A stretch of 64,000 nucleotides of DNA from Lathyrus oleraceus (GCF_024323335.1 NC_066581.1:31492699-31556698); one strand, 5' to 3'; shown: positions 33,980 through 47,045, counted from the first letter of the stretch. Translations and numbers: made by a program. Notes: a model not told the origin generated them from the sequence alone.

Positions 33980-36320
33980 AGAGACCCGCTGGACGAAAAG
34001 AATAAAATAGTCCAGGCAAAAATGGGCATCCCGGCGAACCAAAAAAAAATGAAAATGAAAAAGGTTCGGGCAAAAATTAGGGATAAAAAGGAAAAAAACT
34101 GTACACCCGGCAAGTCGAAAACCCCACAAGGGCGGCTTGGGCAAAAAAGGGTATCCCAGTGGACTGAAAACCCGAAAGGGCGGTCCAGGCAAAAGAGGGA
34201 GTGAAACGAACAACTGCGTCTAGCATGGTCGTTTGTACTTTGGATATGACACATGGATAATCTAAAAGCGGAGATCGGTCGGAAGCATCTTGTTTTGGAA
34301 GGCAGAAAGCGCGGAGAGTCTTGAGGACATATGGGTTGTAACTGGGTTGGAACTTGATGAGATCATGGGTTCACATTGCCATTAGGATAGATTTTCCTTT
34401 TGTGCGCAATTACCTATTTTCAGGGATTGCTTCCTGTGTACTGCTCAGTTACCGAGCCACCTTTTTCAATCAATAAAATGCATATTCAGTCAAATAATTT
34501 TGTTTTTGTTTTCATTACCGCTTTGATTGCAAAAACATCCGTTTATTTTGATAAGAATCTTTTCATTTTGATATGTAGGGGTCTCTTCCAATGCATGTTT
34601 AGAGGATTGAAACTTGAAATCTTATTCGGAAGGTAGAGTGACGGGGGTGTTGAAATTTTGGCACGCCTGGGGCACGTTTTATCTGACGATCTCGTTTGTA
34701 GGTGCTGTTGGTTATTTTCACTCACTTGCAGGTTGTGGTGCGAAGCGTTTCTTTTTGATAAAAGATTCCTTTGAGGTCCAATCAGGAACGAGGAATTGAA
34801 GAATGGTGTGGAGACGGCGAAAGAATTATGACGATCCTAGAGGGTTAATCAAGAAGACTCTTCAAAGTCTGAGGACTGGAGAGTTGGCACGAATCTAAGG
34901 AGGTCGATTTTCTCGAAGTAGGGAGAAGTCGAGAATACAAGGTGATGAATCGGAAAAGACCGGATGAGTCTGGGAGCTCTCAAAAGTGGAAAATTGACAC
35001 TGTGATTAGATGGTGAATACCAGGGTTCGACGAGTCGACGGGTGTTCCGTGTCAAATATTCCGTATCTCCCCAGCGGGTTCAAGGTCGGTGTTTCCTCAG
35101 CAGCCAGGCCTGAAGGTTGTTGTTCCCCCGGCAGGGGTGTGCGTTGGTAGTTTTTTCCCCAGTGAAGTCGCCAAGCGGATCAAGTTCAGTGGAGGTCATC
35201 CCCAGTGAGGGTTACTCTTTCCTCGGCATCAGTGTTATCCCAAGCAGGGTTGGAGATTGGAGCGATATCGAGTTCCTCAACAGAGTTGCTCGTGCCATCC
35301 CCTAAGGGGGATACTTTTTATGCATTCATCATTTAGAGAAGCATAGCATATTGCATAACTAATTGTGTAGCATTTCCATGGTTATGGAGCATTACACTGT
35401 AAAACTCATGCATCGATATTGTAAGCCTAAGCTAGTCTCATGCCGTGGTTACCGTTTGAGAGTTGGTTTAGCTGGTTGGTGAAGATGTTACACTGAGGAG
35501 TTTGGCATCGTGATTTTGAATCAACAGTATTCCCTAGTAGTGTGATATTGGAGGAAGAGATTCCGTCGTCCGGAGATGGAAATGAAGATTGGAGAATGTT
35601 ACGCGATCAGCGCGGAGATTGGGGTCCACCAAGAGAAAAGGAAATGCTGGACATTTTCTGGAGAAAGGGGTTCAACTGGAGATGGAGATTGGAGTTGAAG
35701 ATCGCATCCGGGACGAGGTCCTCCGGATTGTCTTCTGATCATGTGTCACCTTAGACTTTGACGAGGCCAACAGAAGTCGTTATGGGTGTCTTCAGAGGAA
35801 GAAATGCACATGTTGCCTTCCTTTTGTGAAGGGGTACCCTCTGGTATGTGTCCATCAGAGTGGTGGTTGGTGTTATTTCCGATGTTGCCAAAGGAATTAT
35901 CACAAGAGAATGGAGAACGGGGTTCAAATGGAGAAAAGAAGACACAGGGGTCTTCTGGAGAATGAGGTTCACAACGACGATCGAGAGTTATCGTCAGGCG
36001 ACTGGGGTTCAAATGGAGAACGGGGTTCATTGTTTGGTAGTAAGAGTGACATGAAGTTGTCGGGGTTCAAATGCGGTGATCAGGGATCATCCACGCGAAA
36101 GCAAAATATTTGTGTATGGGGTCCAAGAAAAAAATTAAAAAAAAAATCAAAGAAGTTTTTGGGGTTCAAGAAAAGCAAAAAAAATAATAACAAAAAGAAA
36201 ATTTCCAGTGGAGTGCAAATTGTTCGTTTGTTCTTGGTATTCAACCACTCTTCATCCTGATCATCTGAAAGCCGAGGCTGTTCATATCGACAGGACCACA
36301 GTGGATTGAATAGGGGCAGC
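33980..36320 (+). other. 3' UTR of element B with polypurine tract
   Basis: 2.3 kb without a supported gene. It holds four hairpin units (33989-34187), then a series of short C-run/G-run hairpins (35069-35312). Next comes a degenerate repeat with the words GGAGAATG and GGGTTCAAATGGAGAA (about 35540-36060). It ends in GAATAGGGGCAGC (36308-36320), the polypurine tract directly before the 3' LTR. The open stretches on either strand here are repeat-derived. Confidence 0.8.
33989..34187 (+). repeat. Four tandem hairpin units in B 3' UTR
   Basis: Same plan as in A (9671-9838). Stems: CTGGAC/GTCCAG (33989-33994 with 34010-34015), CGAACC/GGTTCG (34035-34040 with 34063-34068), CAAGTC/GGCTTG (34111-34116 with 34134-34139, one G-U pair), TGGACT/GGTCCA (34160-34165 with 34182-34187, one G-U pair). 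Unit 4 has the inner CCC-GAAA-GGG hairpin (34171-34180). The flanks are conserved (CCCGG/CCCGC before, GGCAAAAA after) although every stem differs. Confidence 0.75.
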
Positions 36321-39300
36321 TGTAACACCTCAAAATTTGCCCTCCTCTTCTTGAGACTAGTTTGCGGCATTGCATCTCATGTTTTAGGGAATTAGGCATT
36401 GCATTTTGCATCTCATGTGGATTGAGAAGGTCATCCTCCAAGGTTTTTTCAAAGATGGGGAAGTTAGGTGATTCAAGCCTGAGGGTCTCTATGAATTGAT
36501 CATCAACCATCTGAGGGTATGGGCTCCAATTAGGGTTTCTTGATTCTTCAAAGGTCTTGAGCATCATCTTATCTGCAAGGATATATCACCATTATCATGG
36601 TTCTATCATCATCAAGACATGTCAAGGCCATCTGAGGACCAAAAGTCAACTGTGCAGTCAACTGAGGGTAATGAGGTGGGGAAATGAGTTGAGACACCTC
36701 AATCATGTTCAAATGGGGTCTATTCATCATTCTAAACATCCATCTTGAAGATTCAAAGGTCATGGCAAAAGTTACTAAAAATGGAAAGTGACATATAATT
36801 CAAAGTTTCCAAATTTGGCAAGTTTTGGTCCACATTCAACTTGACTTGTCAATATCAAAGAAGTTTCAAATGGATTTTTGGTGAACATCAAAGTTGTAGA
36901 TCTTTATCTCCCCTTTCCAAAAAGTCCTAATTTAGGTCCATATGATGAGGGGTTGAGGAGTTATGGTCATTAGGTCACAAGGTGTGCATGGAAATTCAAA
37001 ATGGCATAACTTTTGATATAATGCTTCAAATTGGTTCATTCTTTTTGCAAAATGCTTCTCATTTTCAAGGCATCTCAAAATGACATCATTTGACTCAATT
37101 GTGCTAGCTAAGCTTCAAGGAACCGTGGCCAAAAGTCACATTATCTCACATTTGTTATAAGGATGATATCATGCTACAAGTCAAAATTCACAAAGAACCA
37201 AGGCAAGGCTCACTTCAGCTTTCTTCATAAACCATATTTGAGTAAAAATGAGCCATTGCCATGCATGGAAGAGGTGTGTATGTTCCTTGTTTCACACATG
37301 CTCAAATTGAAGTAAATCTTCACCATTCATTCTTGGCTTAAGATGCAAGCAAAATAATCTTCAAATCCTGACCCTTGGTTGTTCTTGAGTGGATTAAGAT
37401 CCTAGCATGGGGATGAGCACGTGCATTATGGCCATGGGAGCTCATTTTTCATTTTTGCAATTTGCTTAATAACTCACTAATCATGATTAGCAAATGGAAA
37501 AGATGATTAGCAGTGTCATTAACAAGGAGTATAAGTAGCAAAACCCTAATCATAACTGCCATAACTGCATTTTCAGATCTAGAATTCAAGAAACTCTCTC
37601 AAAAATATCTCTCTTCGAATTTTCATTTTCTTCACACACACCTTAAAGATCATTGCATATTCTTGATCCTCATGCTTCACTGAGCAAAAATCATCCATTG
37701 TTTGGTGCAATTCCACAAGAATTCGAGCAGTTCAAGAGCATTATCATGATGAACGGATTTGGAAATTCATGCACATTCAAAAGGTTTCAGCCATTACTTT
37801 TTGCATAAAGCTTCAAAGGAAGTTCATAGGAGTTGATCTGGAGCAGCTGAGCTCATGAGGTCGTGACTTCAGAGAACTCCATTTCCAGGTGACTTCAATT
37901 TCACTCTCTCCTTTTGCTGATTTTAGGTTATAGGATTGGAGATCTTGTTATGTAGGTCATGAATATATGATTAGAATTGAGATTGAGTGAGTATTAAGGA
38001 TTTCATGGCGACTGAAAGTTTGGATCTAAAATCTTCTTCTCTTCGATTTGCAAAATCTAGGAAGAATTAGGAGAATCTAATAGGATATTTGGAATCAGCA
38101 TGGAAAACCGAGTGGAATGGTGGTGGTCTGGTAGATTTCTGGAAATTTTTGTGGTGGCGCCGCCGTGGGAGCCACCGGGGGGCTCGTCGGGGAAGACGAC
38201 CGAAGCGGAGCTCCAGCGTCTGTGTTGGCTAGGGTTTTGGCTGAGTAGGTGCCATGTGGTGCGTTGCGTGGAAGCTTGATTGGAGGAGATGCGTTTGACC
38301 AAAGCCACGCGTGCATTGACCGCTGACTGGGTGGCTGACTCAATTAATGAAACGGTGCGTTTCATTAGTTTGAATGAGGAGCGTTGATTCCAAAAGCGCG
38401 CCAGATCCTGTGGCTCGTGATTTTCCTGATTTAATTCAAATATTCATTTCCCTCCATTTTCCATTTCATATTTCAATTATTTTGGTCATTTTGTTTAATT
38501 CATAAAAAATCCAAAAATTCTCCAATTGAGTCCCAATTTTTTTTCAGAGTTTTGTATTTGTGTCTATTTTTTTATGACGTTAAATTCAAGAATTTTTTAT
38601 GTCTGGATTTTTATGTGGGAATTTTTGAATCAACATTGTGCCAAATTGACCTAGTGCATTCAATGTATTGTGAAATCCTCAATTTTGAACCTTTCGATCC
38701 ACTCTTTTGTACACATGACATTCATACATGACATGAATTATTGGTCACTGGTTTGGATTTTTTCTCACCTGTTATCATCATTTTTGACACATAGAGAAAA
38801 ATGTGACAATTTGTGTCACATTTTTGACATTGAATTGGTGCATTTTTGATCACCTAGAATTTGCATCATTCTGGATTTAATCTTTTGCATATTGAACTTT
38901 CATGGCATAAGGAACTTATACAAAAAATTCCAAAGTCATTGCATGCATTTCTGATTTGATATGAATTTTCTAAGTTGGAAGTTCATTTTGTGCATATTTT
39001 TGTTCATTACATGGAATAGGCAAGTTGAGGCACTTGATTATGGATTTGATGCTGGTCCTTTTGAGGACGTTGTAGGGAGTGTTGGAATGTGTGATGTGAA
39101 AAAGGAAGGGTCCTGGATTGGTCATTTGGTTAGGTTTTGAATCTTGTCTTTGTACTAGGGTTTTGACCCAATTTTAGGGTTTGCTCTTGGTCCATTCTTT
39201 GACTTGGTTTGGGGTTTTCTTTGTTGTGTGAGCCTTTGCCTCTTTTTCATTGGTTTGATCCCTGATTTGTGAGTCTTGAGTCATTTGGTTGGTGCATTCA

Positions 39301-42219
39301 TTCAAGTCCTACTTCATTTGGTACTTATTTGAAGGTTGGGAACACAAGTGAATTCTCAAGGTGACTTGTAAGATATTGAGGGAGTGGAGGTTCTTATTGG
39401 TATGAGATGACTTGATGGGCTTACAAATTGGATTGGTGACTCATTAGAGATGATTTTAGAAGCATGAACCTACCGACTTTTGAACTTTGGAATGGTTTGA
39501 TGCTTGTGGTGACTTGTTGAAGTGATTTAGGCCTATTTTGGAGCTTTTGAAGCAATTGAATGATATTTGAGGTATGGTGGGTCTTTGGCCTTGGTGTTTG
39601 ATGTTTAGGGGTTCATATGGTTCTGTTTGGGGCTTGTGATCATTGGTTGGAGTTTATTTGGGGTTCTCACATCTTTTGGAGGCTTTGAGAAGTGTTTGAG
39701 GAGTTGTGACCAAGTTTTGAGTGCAAGCTTGTTCTGCTTGAGTTTTCAAGGGGTTTATGGTTGATTTTTGGATAATTGGAGTATGGATTATTGGGTGGTC
39801 ATTTGAAGGACCCTACTTCTGACTTGGAGTGATCTTGATTCAATTCATCTCATGCCCTTGTTTGTTTATGCTTTGTTGTGTTGATTGGATGTACATAAAC
39901 TAACTTTGTCTTGTGTTTCAGGTTTGGATACTCATAATTGATGATTGAGTTTGCTCTCACCTTGTGAGATACAAAATGCATTGAGTTCTGACCTATTTTG
40001 TTTTGTAGGGTTTTAATTGATGTGGTGAGATCATGAGCTCATTTGAGTGCTAGGGCACTTATGCATTGAATTGTGTAACTGTTAGAGGGTTTCACTGTTT
40101 GTCTTCTGGTTTTATGAATGAAGTACTAACTGCTTAGTCTTTGTACAGGTACCTTAGTTGCTTACTTGCTTTAGCTCTTGCTTGAGCATTGGATTGTGGT
40201 CGATACACCACTCAGGTAGTTAGCTTCTTACTTCATGTAGTCTAAAGTCCTGTCACCTTTTTGGCAGGCATTTTGCTGGCAAGCCCTCCTTCAGAGGCTC
40301 TGTTTGTGTTTGTTTAAATTTGTGCCCAAAGACCTCCAAGAAGAGGCATGTGTTATATTTGATAAGACCTCCAAGAGAAGAGGCAATTGGCGGAAGGTAG
40401 GGATCTGTAATCGATTCCCCGTTATTCAGTGTGTCGTTCTTTATGCTCGCACTACGTGCTGATGCTTCTGAACATGTGCCCCAGATCTTTGTCCAGAGTC
40501 TGTCAAGTGGAATAGGATCCCACTTTCTGGATCCCCACGCTTTCTGTGTCATGAGCTCACCCTGGCCAGGGTTAAGAGCATGAGGTCTCATCCTCATTAC
40601 CATTTTTTATCTGCTCACCCTGACGTTCAATGTCAGTGGTTAAGAGCCCACTTGATTACCTTACAAGTTGGCTTGTTTGTTGAGGTCGATATGACCCCTC
40701 TTGACTAAAGCCCACCCATTGTTTGAGCCTCTTGTATGGATATAATGTGTGATGCTTGTTCACTTGTGTTGGTGTGTTTATTTGCTTTCCTCTTCTCATC
40801 TCTATTTCTGTAGGGGTCGTACGATTAGCTTCGGAGGAAGTTGAACGTATGTAGAGTTTAGACTTGAGTTGACTCGCGTCCAGGTTGAGTCAAGTTCTTG
40901 TTAGAGACCTCAACTTAGGGATATTGATTGCATGATAACTATTAGGCTTGAGTTCCAGTCTCCCTATTAGTTTGTTGTTTCCCCGGTCTCTGGTTAGGAG
41001 AGTGTTTTACCCCTGGTAAGGGGAACTACGTCGCCCTAATTCTCATACCAGATGAGATACGTAGGCAGGAGGTTGAGGGCAATCTCTCCGGGCACCTTTT
41101 TCACCCTTTTCTTTGTTTTCGCGTGTGTTCACCCTTAGTCTCAACTTGTGTTTACCGTTTCATGTCTTTGTTTCGGGCATTTGTTTTCTTTGGTGTGAGT
41201 ATCCGTTTTTCCAGCGTGTGTGTGTGTGGTATGCTTATACCTTGGGGGGTTTCTTCTATTATTATTCGGGGTTCACTAGTTGGGGTTCACTTTGGTTACC
41301 TGTTATCCGTTCGAGGTTCACCTACATTACCTTGGGGATTTCTTCTATTATTACTTGGGGTTCATATTGGGGTTCATCTTCGGAGTTCATTTGTGACGAT
41401 TGTTATTCACTTGGGGTTCATCTTTTGGGGCTCATTTGTGGTGACTAGTCGTACATATTGGGAGTTTATTCTGGATATTTGGTTACTTTGTTGGGGTTCA
41501 CTCTGATAACCTTTTTCTTTGGTGTTCGCTGGTTAGCGTTTGTTATTGTTGGGAGTCGGGTGTAAGTCCATGTATTGGCATTCTATTTCCTTTTTGTTAT
41601 TGTTGGGAGTCAGGTGTAAGTCCATGTATTGGCATTCTGTTTCCTTTTTATTATTGTTGGGAGTCGGGTGTAAGTCTATGTATTGGCATTCTGTTTCCTT
41701 TTGGGTGTTTCTTTTGACGTCTCAGCGTCCCTTTTTGGTGTCTTGTTTCAGCGTTCGTTAGCCGAGCTACAAGTGCTCTGATTCTCCTCTGGATAGAGAA
41801 GATACGTAGGCATAAGATGCGATGTCTTAGCGAACTACGTTGACTCTGATGTTTGTTTCTAACAAACTACGTAGGCCCAGGATGCGACATCCTGCCGAGT
41901 CCATTTCCTCCGTCTCCTTTCTCTCCCCCACCTGTTTATTGTTCCAGTTTGTGTAGTTTCTTTGAGCTGTTTATTAGCAGCAACCCTTTTCCTTTCCTTT
42001 GAGCTATCTTTTGAGCGTGGATCCCGTCGAGTACGGAGGACGTGAGGGGTGCTAACACCTTTCCCTTGCGTAACTGACTCATGTACCTTGTAATCTCTGG
42101 TCGTAAGATCGTTCTTTTCCCTTTCTTAGGTTAGTCCTGCGCTCCCTTTCCGTCATAGGATGAATAGCGTCGGTGGCGGCTTTATATTTTCCCCACCGAT
42201 TGTTTTTCGCGTCGCGACA
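36321..42219 (+). mobile_element. 3' LTR of element B (full length)
   Basis: 5899 bp, TGTAACACC to CGCGACA, next to the duplication GTGGT at 42220-42224. It contains the 2.0-kb segment missing from the 5' LTR, three copies of a 54-bp repeat (41543-41704), a field of degenerate TTGGGGTTCA words (41236-41510) and three CTACG/CGTAG modules (41021-41067, 41765-41812, 41831-41878). The TATA-like word is at 37529-37538. No gene is evident. Confidence 0.93.
41543..41704 (+). repeat. 54-bp tandem triplication in B 3' LTR
   Basis: Copies start at 41543, 41597 and 41651, each beginning TTATTGTTGGGAGTCRGG and ending near TTTCCTTTT. The 5' LTR has one copy (from 26552), at the edge of its deletion. Confidence 0.85.
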
Positions 42220-42224
42220 GTGGT

Positions 42225-42352
42225 CTCAAACCAACTCACACAAGTCCCAACCCTAGGATTAAGGAACCAAGATGCTATGATCCTTGAGGCAATGTAATGA
42301 GCAAATGATATGATGCCATGAGGGATCTTAAGGTCAAAATTAGGATCTTACA
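42225..42352 (-). mobile_element. Solo LTR S, upstream part (LTR start)
   Basis: First 128 bp of the S LTR on the minus strand, TGTAAGATCCTAATTTTG from 42352, separated from its remainder (23263 and below) by element B. The same block (TGATCCTTGAGGCAATG... with TGATGCCATGAGGGATCTTA) starts the C LTR at 15220-15309, which shows the family. Confidence 0.88.
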
Positions 42353-43786
42353 CATACTCTAATAACAACATCTACCAACAGGAAATTCTCCTAGTTAAAG
42401 CAGGCTTCTCAAATATATACTTGATTGGATCCATTTTGGATATCAACCAAGTGGTATGATTCAACATATACTGACGCAAATGCTTAGTAGCCCAAGCCAA
42501 TGCGCAACATGTTTTCTCTAGCATAGAATACTGAGTCTCACAGTCGGTGAACTTCTTATTGAGGTAGTAAATTGCAAATTCTTTCTTTCCAATCTCATCT
42601 TGCTGACCAAGAACACAACCCATACTATCTTCAAGCACATTCAAATACATGATCAACGGTCTTCCTTCAACAGGCGGAGACAAAATCGGAGGTTCAAGCA
42701 GGTATTCCTTGATACTATCGAAAGCTTTCTGGCAATCTTTAGTCCAATCACAAGACTTGTCTTTCCGAAGAAGCTTGAATATAGGCGCAAATGTGGCAGT
42801 CATGTGTGAAATGAATCTTGAGATATAATTCAAGCGGCCGAGAAATCCTCTAACTTGCTTCTCAGTTTTGGGCGCAGACATATCTTGTATTGCTTTGACC
42901 TTGGTAGGATCAACTTTAATACCATTCTCGCTGACAATAAATCCCAACAAATTACCAGAACGAACACCAAAAGTACACTTATTGGGATTCAAGCGGAGTT
43001 TATACTTCCTGAAACGCTGGAATAGCTTCAACAAATGCTCAACATGTTCCTCTTCGTCAATAGATTAAGTAATCATGTCATTAACATAGACTTAAATCTC
43101 TTTATGCAACATCTTCGGGTGCCATCTTGATCTGATTATCTCCGAAAAATCCGTCCATAAACGAAAAGACTTTGAATTTAGATGTATTGTCTACCAACAT
43201 ATCAATGTGTGATAGAGGTAAATCATCTTTTGGACTGGCTTTATTCAAATCTATGTAATCAACACACATGCGGACTTTTCCATCCTTATTTGGTACAGGC
43301 ACAATATTGGCCACCCATTGCAAATATTCACCGGTCACAAGGAAACCAGCATCAATCTGCTTCTGCACTTCTTCTTTGATTATTACTGCAATATTAGGAT
43401 GCGTTCTTCTCAACTTGTGCTTGATTGGCGGGCATTCTGCCTTGAACGTCAATCTATGCTCCATAATCTCAGAATCCAAACCAGGCATATCTTGATAGGA
43501 CCAAGCAAACACATCTGAATACTCTCAGAGAAGATCAATCAACCCCTTCTTAACATCTGAACACAGTCGAGACCCAATCTTGACTTCCTTCACATCATCT
43601 TCGGAACCCAAGTTGACTAACTCAATCTTTTCTTCAAATAGCTGAATGGCTTTTCCTTCATGCTTAAGAAGACGAGACAATTCATCACTCACTTCTTCAT
43701 CATTTTCCTCCTTAGTCTCAAACACAGGGAATTCAAAATTTGGAGAAGGAGAAGGATCATTGTATTCAATGGGGTTAGAAACCAAC
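42353..43786 (-). pseudogene. pol: Reverse transcriptase and RNase H remnant (element C, upstream half)
   Basis: Begins right after the intron acceptor on the minus strand (43786) with VSNPIEYNDPSPSPNFEF, closely matching the RT exon start of A. A TGA near 43525 replaces the Arg of the LLREY segment (CGA to TGA). RT motifs follow (KHKLRRTHPN, VDYIDLNKASPKDD, FMDGFFGDNQIKMAPED). An in-frame 117-bp deletion then removes the equivalent of A 6866-6982, including PFGLKNAGATYQR. The catalytic YVDD reads YVND. The connection and first RNase H (LNPNKCTFGVRSG to FEKPALTRRI, 43034-42372) are readable to the insertion point of S at 42353. The sequence resumes at 18492. This RT is clearly dead. Confidence 0.88.
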
Positions 43787-44014
43787 CTGCATAATGATTT
43801 GATATTTTGATTTTAGAGAAGTGAATTTGTGACCAAATATTATGCAGATGGACAATTATATTATTTATTTATGTTTTTTGTGATTACCATTTTCAGAATA
43901 AAGCAAAAAAGTAAAACAAAACATCATAGATGTGAATGAATAGAATTATACTTTGATAATGATCAATTTGAAATGCCCAAATAATGTTCACTTCTCCCTT
44001 AGGCATAGGAGAAG
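43787..44014 (-). other. 3' part of the Ogre intron of element C
   Basis: Minus-strand intron sequence ending in TTATGCAG at 43787, similar to the intron of A (5928-6192), including the CTTCTCC...GGAGAAGTG block. It is cut at 44015 by the 5' LTR of D. The donor, protease and gag of C would lie beyond the right edge. Confidence 0.8.
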
Positions 44015-45512
44015 TGTAAGACCCCAATTTTGACCCTAAGATCCATCATGCAATTTCATCATAAGCATTAGCACTGGGATCATACCTTGACATCCTCCTC
44101 ACCCCTCTTTCATCGGGTTTGTTTCGGGAGAGATCACCAAGCACTATGTGATTGTATCATTTTTCTACCCAAAATACAAAAATATGTTTTTGCATTTGCC
44201 TAACTCTTTTGTGGGTAGGGCATGATCTCCATTGATCTATCAAGTTCATATCTAGGGTTTAGGACCCTCATGACAAAGAGCACAACCATGAATTGATCCA
44301 AGAATTGTTATGAGCATCATATATGAGTCCTAATGACCCCTACATGTTATATTTATGAAGTTTTCTTCAAGATTTTGAGGGTGATTTGCCTTGGAAACCC
44401 TAGTTTGACTGGGTATCTTGAATAACTTCTCCAACAAGCTATCTCACCAATTGATCAAATTTCTCAAGGGACACTTCAAAATTCATCATCTTATGCATAT
44501 ATAATCTACCATGATCCAAGAAAGTAAAAAGAATTGAAGGTTAGCAAGTTGGTTGATGGTGGTTGGCCAGATGAATTCATCTGATCAAAACTGGGTCTCC
44601 CTAGACCCTATCTCCTACAATTTTCACCATATGAAAATGATTCCAAGAGAAACGTTACTCTAAATGATATTCCAAACAACTTTCATGTTGATACCTAGAG
44701 CTAGTTTTGCATGGAAAATCATTTTCTATGATGAAACATTATAGGTCATTTTGTCTAAACCCTAATTTGAAAGTCAACTTCCCAAAGCCATAACTTGCTC
44801 AATTTTTATGAGATGAAATATTTCCAAGTTGCACAATCAAATTCAAGATGTATACTTCAACTTTTATGTTTGGAGTGGGATATAATTTAACTTTTATGAG
44901 CATGTGATATGAGGTTACATTATAGGTCCTTTTTGACCTATACCATTGAACAAGTGATTTTTTCAAACTTCAAAAATGCATAACTCTATCATTATAAACC
45001 CAAATGACATGAAATTGTTGACTATTTTGAAGGTCTTTGAAAGAGCTACAACTTTGATTAAGACACGTTTCTCATTTGAAGCTCACATAAAAAGTTAAGT
45101 AAGGTGGAATATTGAGATATATGACTTTACACTTAGAAAAAATTTCAACATGTTGAAATTTCCAAACTTCCACCTAAAACTTCTCCATGTTCCAAGCACC
45201 AAATGAAAAAGTGTTGAACATCAAACTTGTGCCCCTTGATCCAAGCTTTCCAAAGAACCTAAGTTCATGCATTTTGGACAAAGATTGCTAGTTATGCGCA
45301 TGGATTTAACATGAATGCATCATTGGAAAGAATCAATTGCACAAACTTCAGTTCACAATGCCTTGCCATTCAAGCTTCATTCAGACTTCAATTGGAATCA
45401 TTTTTGGACCTTTATACATTACATCATGGGCCTGTACATGCCCATGCACTTGTGCCATCCATATTGCCAATTTTGGATAGATTTTGAAGTGTGCAAATAT
45501 CATTCCCTTTGG

Positions 45513-45521
45513 CTATAAATA
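45513..45521 (+). promoter_or_regulatory. Probable TATA box of D LTR
   Basis: CTATAAATA, about 1.5 kb into the LTR, matching the S LTR at 21863-21872 (opposite strand). Confidence 0.6.
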
Positions 45522-47045
45522 GAAGGCCTCTGAGCTCATTTGAAAAACACTTTGTGCGCCAGCTTTGCCCCCATTGAAACCCTCTCATTCTAAAGGAAAA
45601 CCTGAGAAATTTCAATTTGAACAATTGAGTTTGAATCTCAACTGTTGGAGATTCTAAAAACTCCAGGATCCAAAGCCTTGCAACCTCTCTAATCATTTCC
45701 TGCTAGCTTCTCAAGTGTGATCAGATCATGTTTGGAGCAAGCAACATCAAGAACTGCACAATATTGAAGGTAATTTTCAGAAAACTTCATGTCTTTGATT
45801 CTCACTCAATTCTACTCAATTCTCTTGGATCTTTGGTTGTCTGAAGTCCTACCAATGTAGGCAAGAAGATTGAGATGCTTAGAGGTCAAATCGAAGCAAC
45901 TCAATTGATGCACCTCAAAATTCAACTCCTCATATCTTTCTATATATGTGGAGTTAGTTAAAATTGAGGTGATATTCATGATCTACATCATTTTATCTTT
46001 TAGATCATGTCCTCTTTTGTCATTTTTGATGTGGTGATGATTGAACCAGTCTAGACAGGGTCGTCGGAGAAGATGACCGACCTTTGGACTCCGACGATGA
46101 GTTGGAAGCATTCAGAGCTATTGATTTGTTTTAAAACATTTTAATCTGGAGCGCTCATTGTGAATACCAAGCGTGTGGATGAGTTGGCTAGCGTGTACCA
46201 TGGAACGCGTGTTTTCCACCACTTGATCTGCCACCTCAACTAATGAGGCAGATTAAGTGGTCCACATTTTTTTGTTATTTTCTGATTTTCTTTTATTCCT
46301 TTTATTTTCATTAATTCATATTAATTTTAATATTGATCCAAAAAATATGAGAGTTTCACCAAATATTTTCAAATAATTTCCTCTTTCATATTCTGAATTA
46401 AAATTAGTTTTTTGGTCATTATTAATATTTTTCATGATTTAATTGATTTTATGAATATTTTTAATTGTTTAAAAATACTTTTAAGTCTTTAAAAATTCTG
46501 AACATTTTTCTCCAAGGTCCTTTGACCTTGTTTTTGACCTATGATAAATCTCATGGCCATTTCTTTGGTATTTTGATGAGGTTTTAGGAATTTGATAAAC
46601 CATATTTAATTTAAATGTATTATTTTAGACTTTTTAATTTGAATAAATGTCAATTAAAAGTGTTGACTAATTGTGATGACTTGTTTGAGTTTTACTCTTG
46701 TTGTTGGGCCTTGGTCAAGGTTGATTTGACTTTGTCAAGTTAATATAATTGGATTTAGGGGATTGATGGAATGTAAATTCCATCTTCCAAAATGAATGAA
46801 TGATCTTAATTTGGTAAAAGTCCTCCTTTGACCAATTTGAGTTTTGATCCGTTCCCCTCCCTCTTCGTCTCATTCCCATTCTTTATGCATTCATCTCATT
46901 TGGCCTATGATATCTCAGAGTCCTAAGGCTAGTTGATTGAAAAATCCACATAAGTATGGATGAGATTAGGCCACCTCTTTTGCATATTCTTTTTGTGTGT
47001 GGTATGTTTCACGAGGATAGTCCATTATACTATGTCTCTAACATG

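Larger units (their letters stand above)
23264..42219 (+). mobile_element. Element B: complete Tat/Ogre-type retrotransposon with target-site duplication
   Basis: 18,956-bp element: 5' LTR 23264-27140, PBS 27143-27160, internal region with gag, intron and pol, polypurine tract 36308-36320 and 3' LTR 36321-42219. Both LTRs start TGTAACACC and end CGCGACA, and GTGGT flanks the whole. It shares the intron, dual RNase H and tRNA-Arg PBS with A but has no ORF1 and no recognisable protease. It is inserted in solo LTR S. The LTRs differ at several percent of positions by eye, so it is not brand new. Confidence 0.93.

Noticed and set aside
41113..41506. Overlapping hydrophobic open stretches in the B 3' LTR
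   Set aside because: Repetitive TTGGGGTTCA field inside the LTR, absent from the 5' LTR and from any transcript model of the element.
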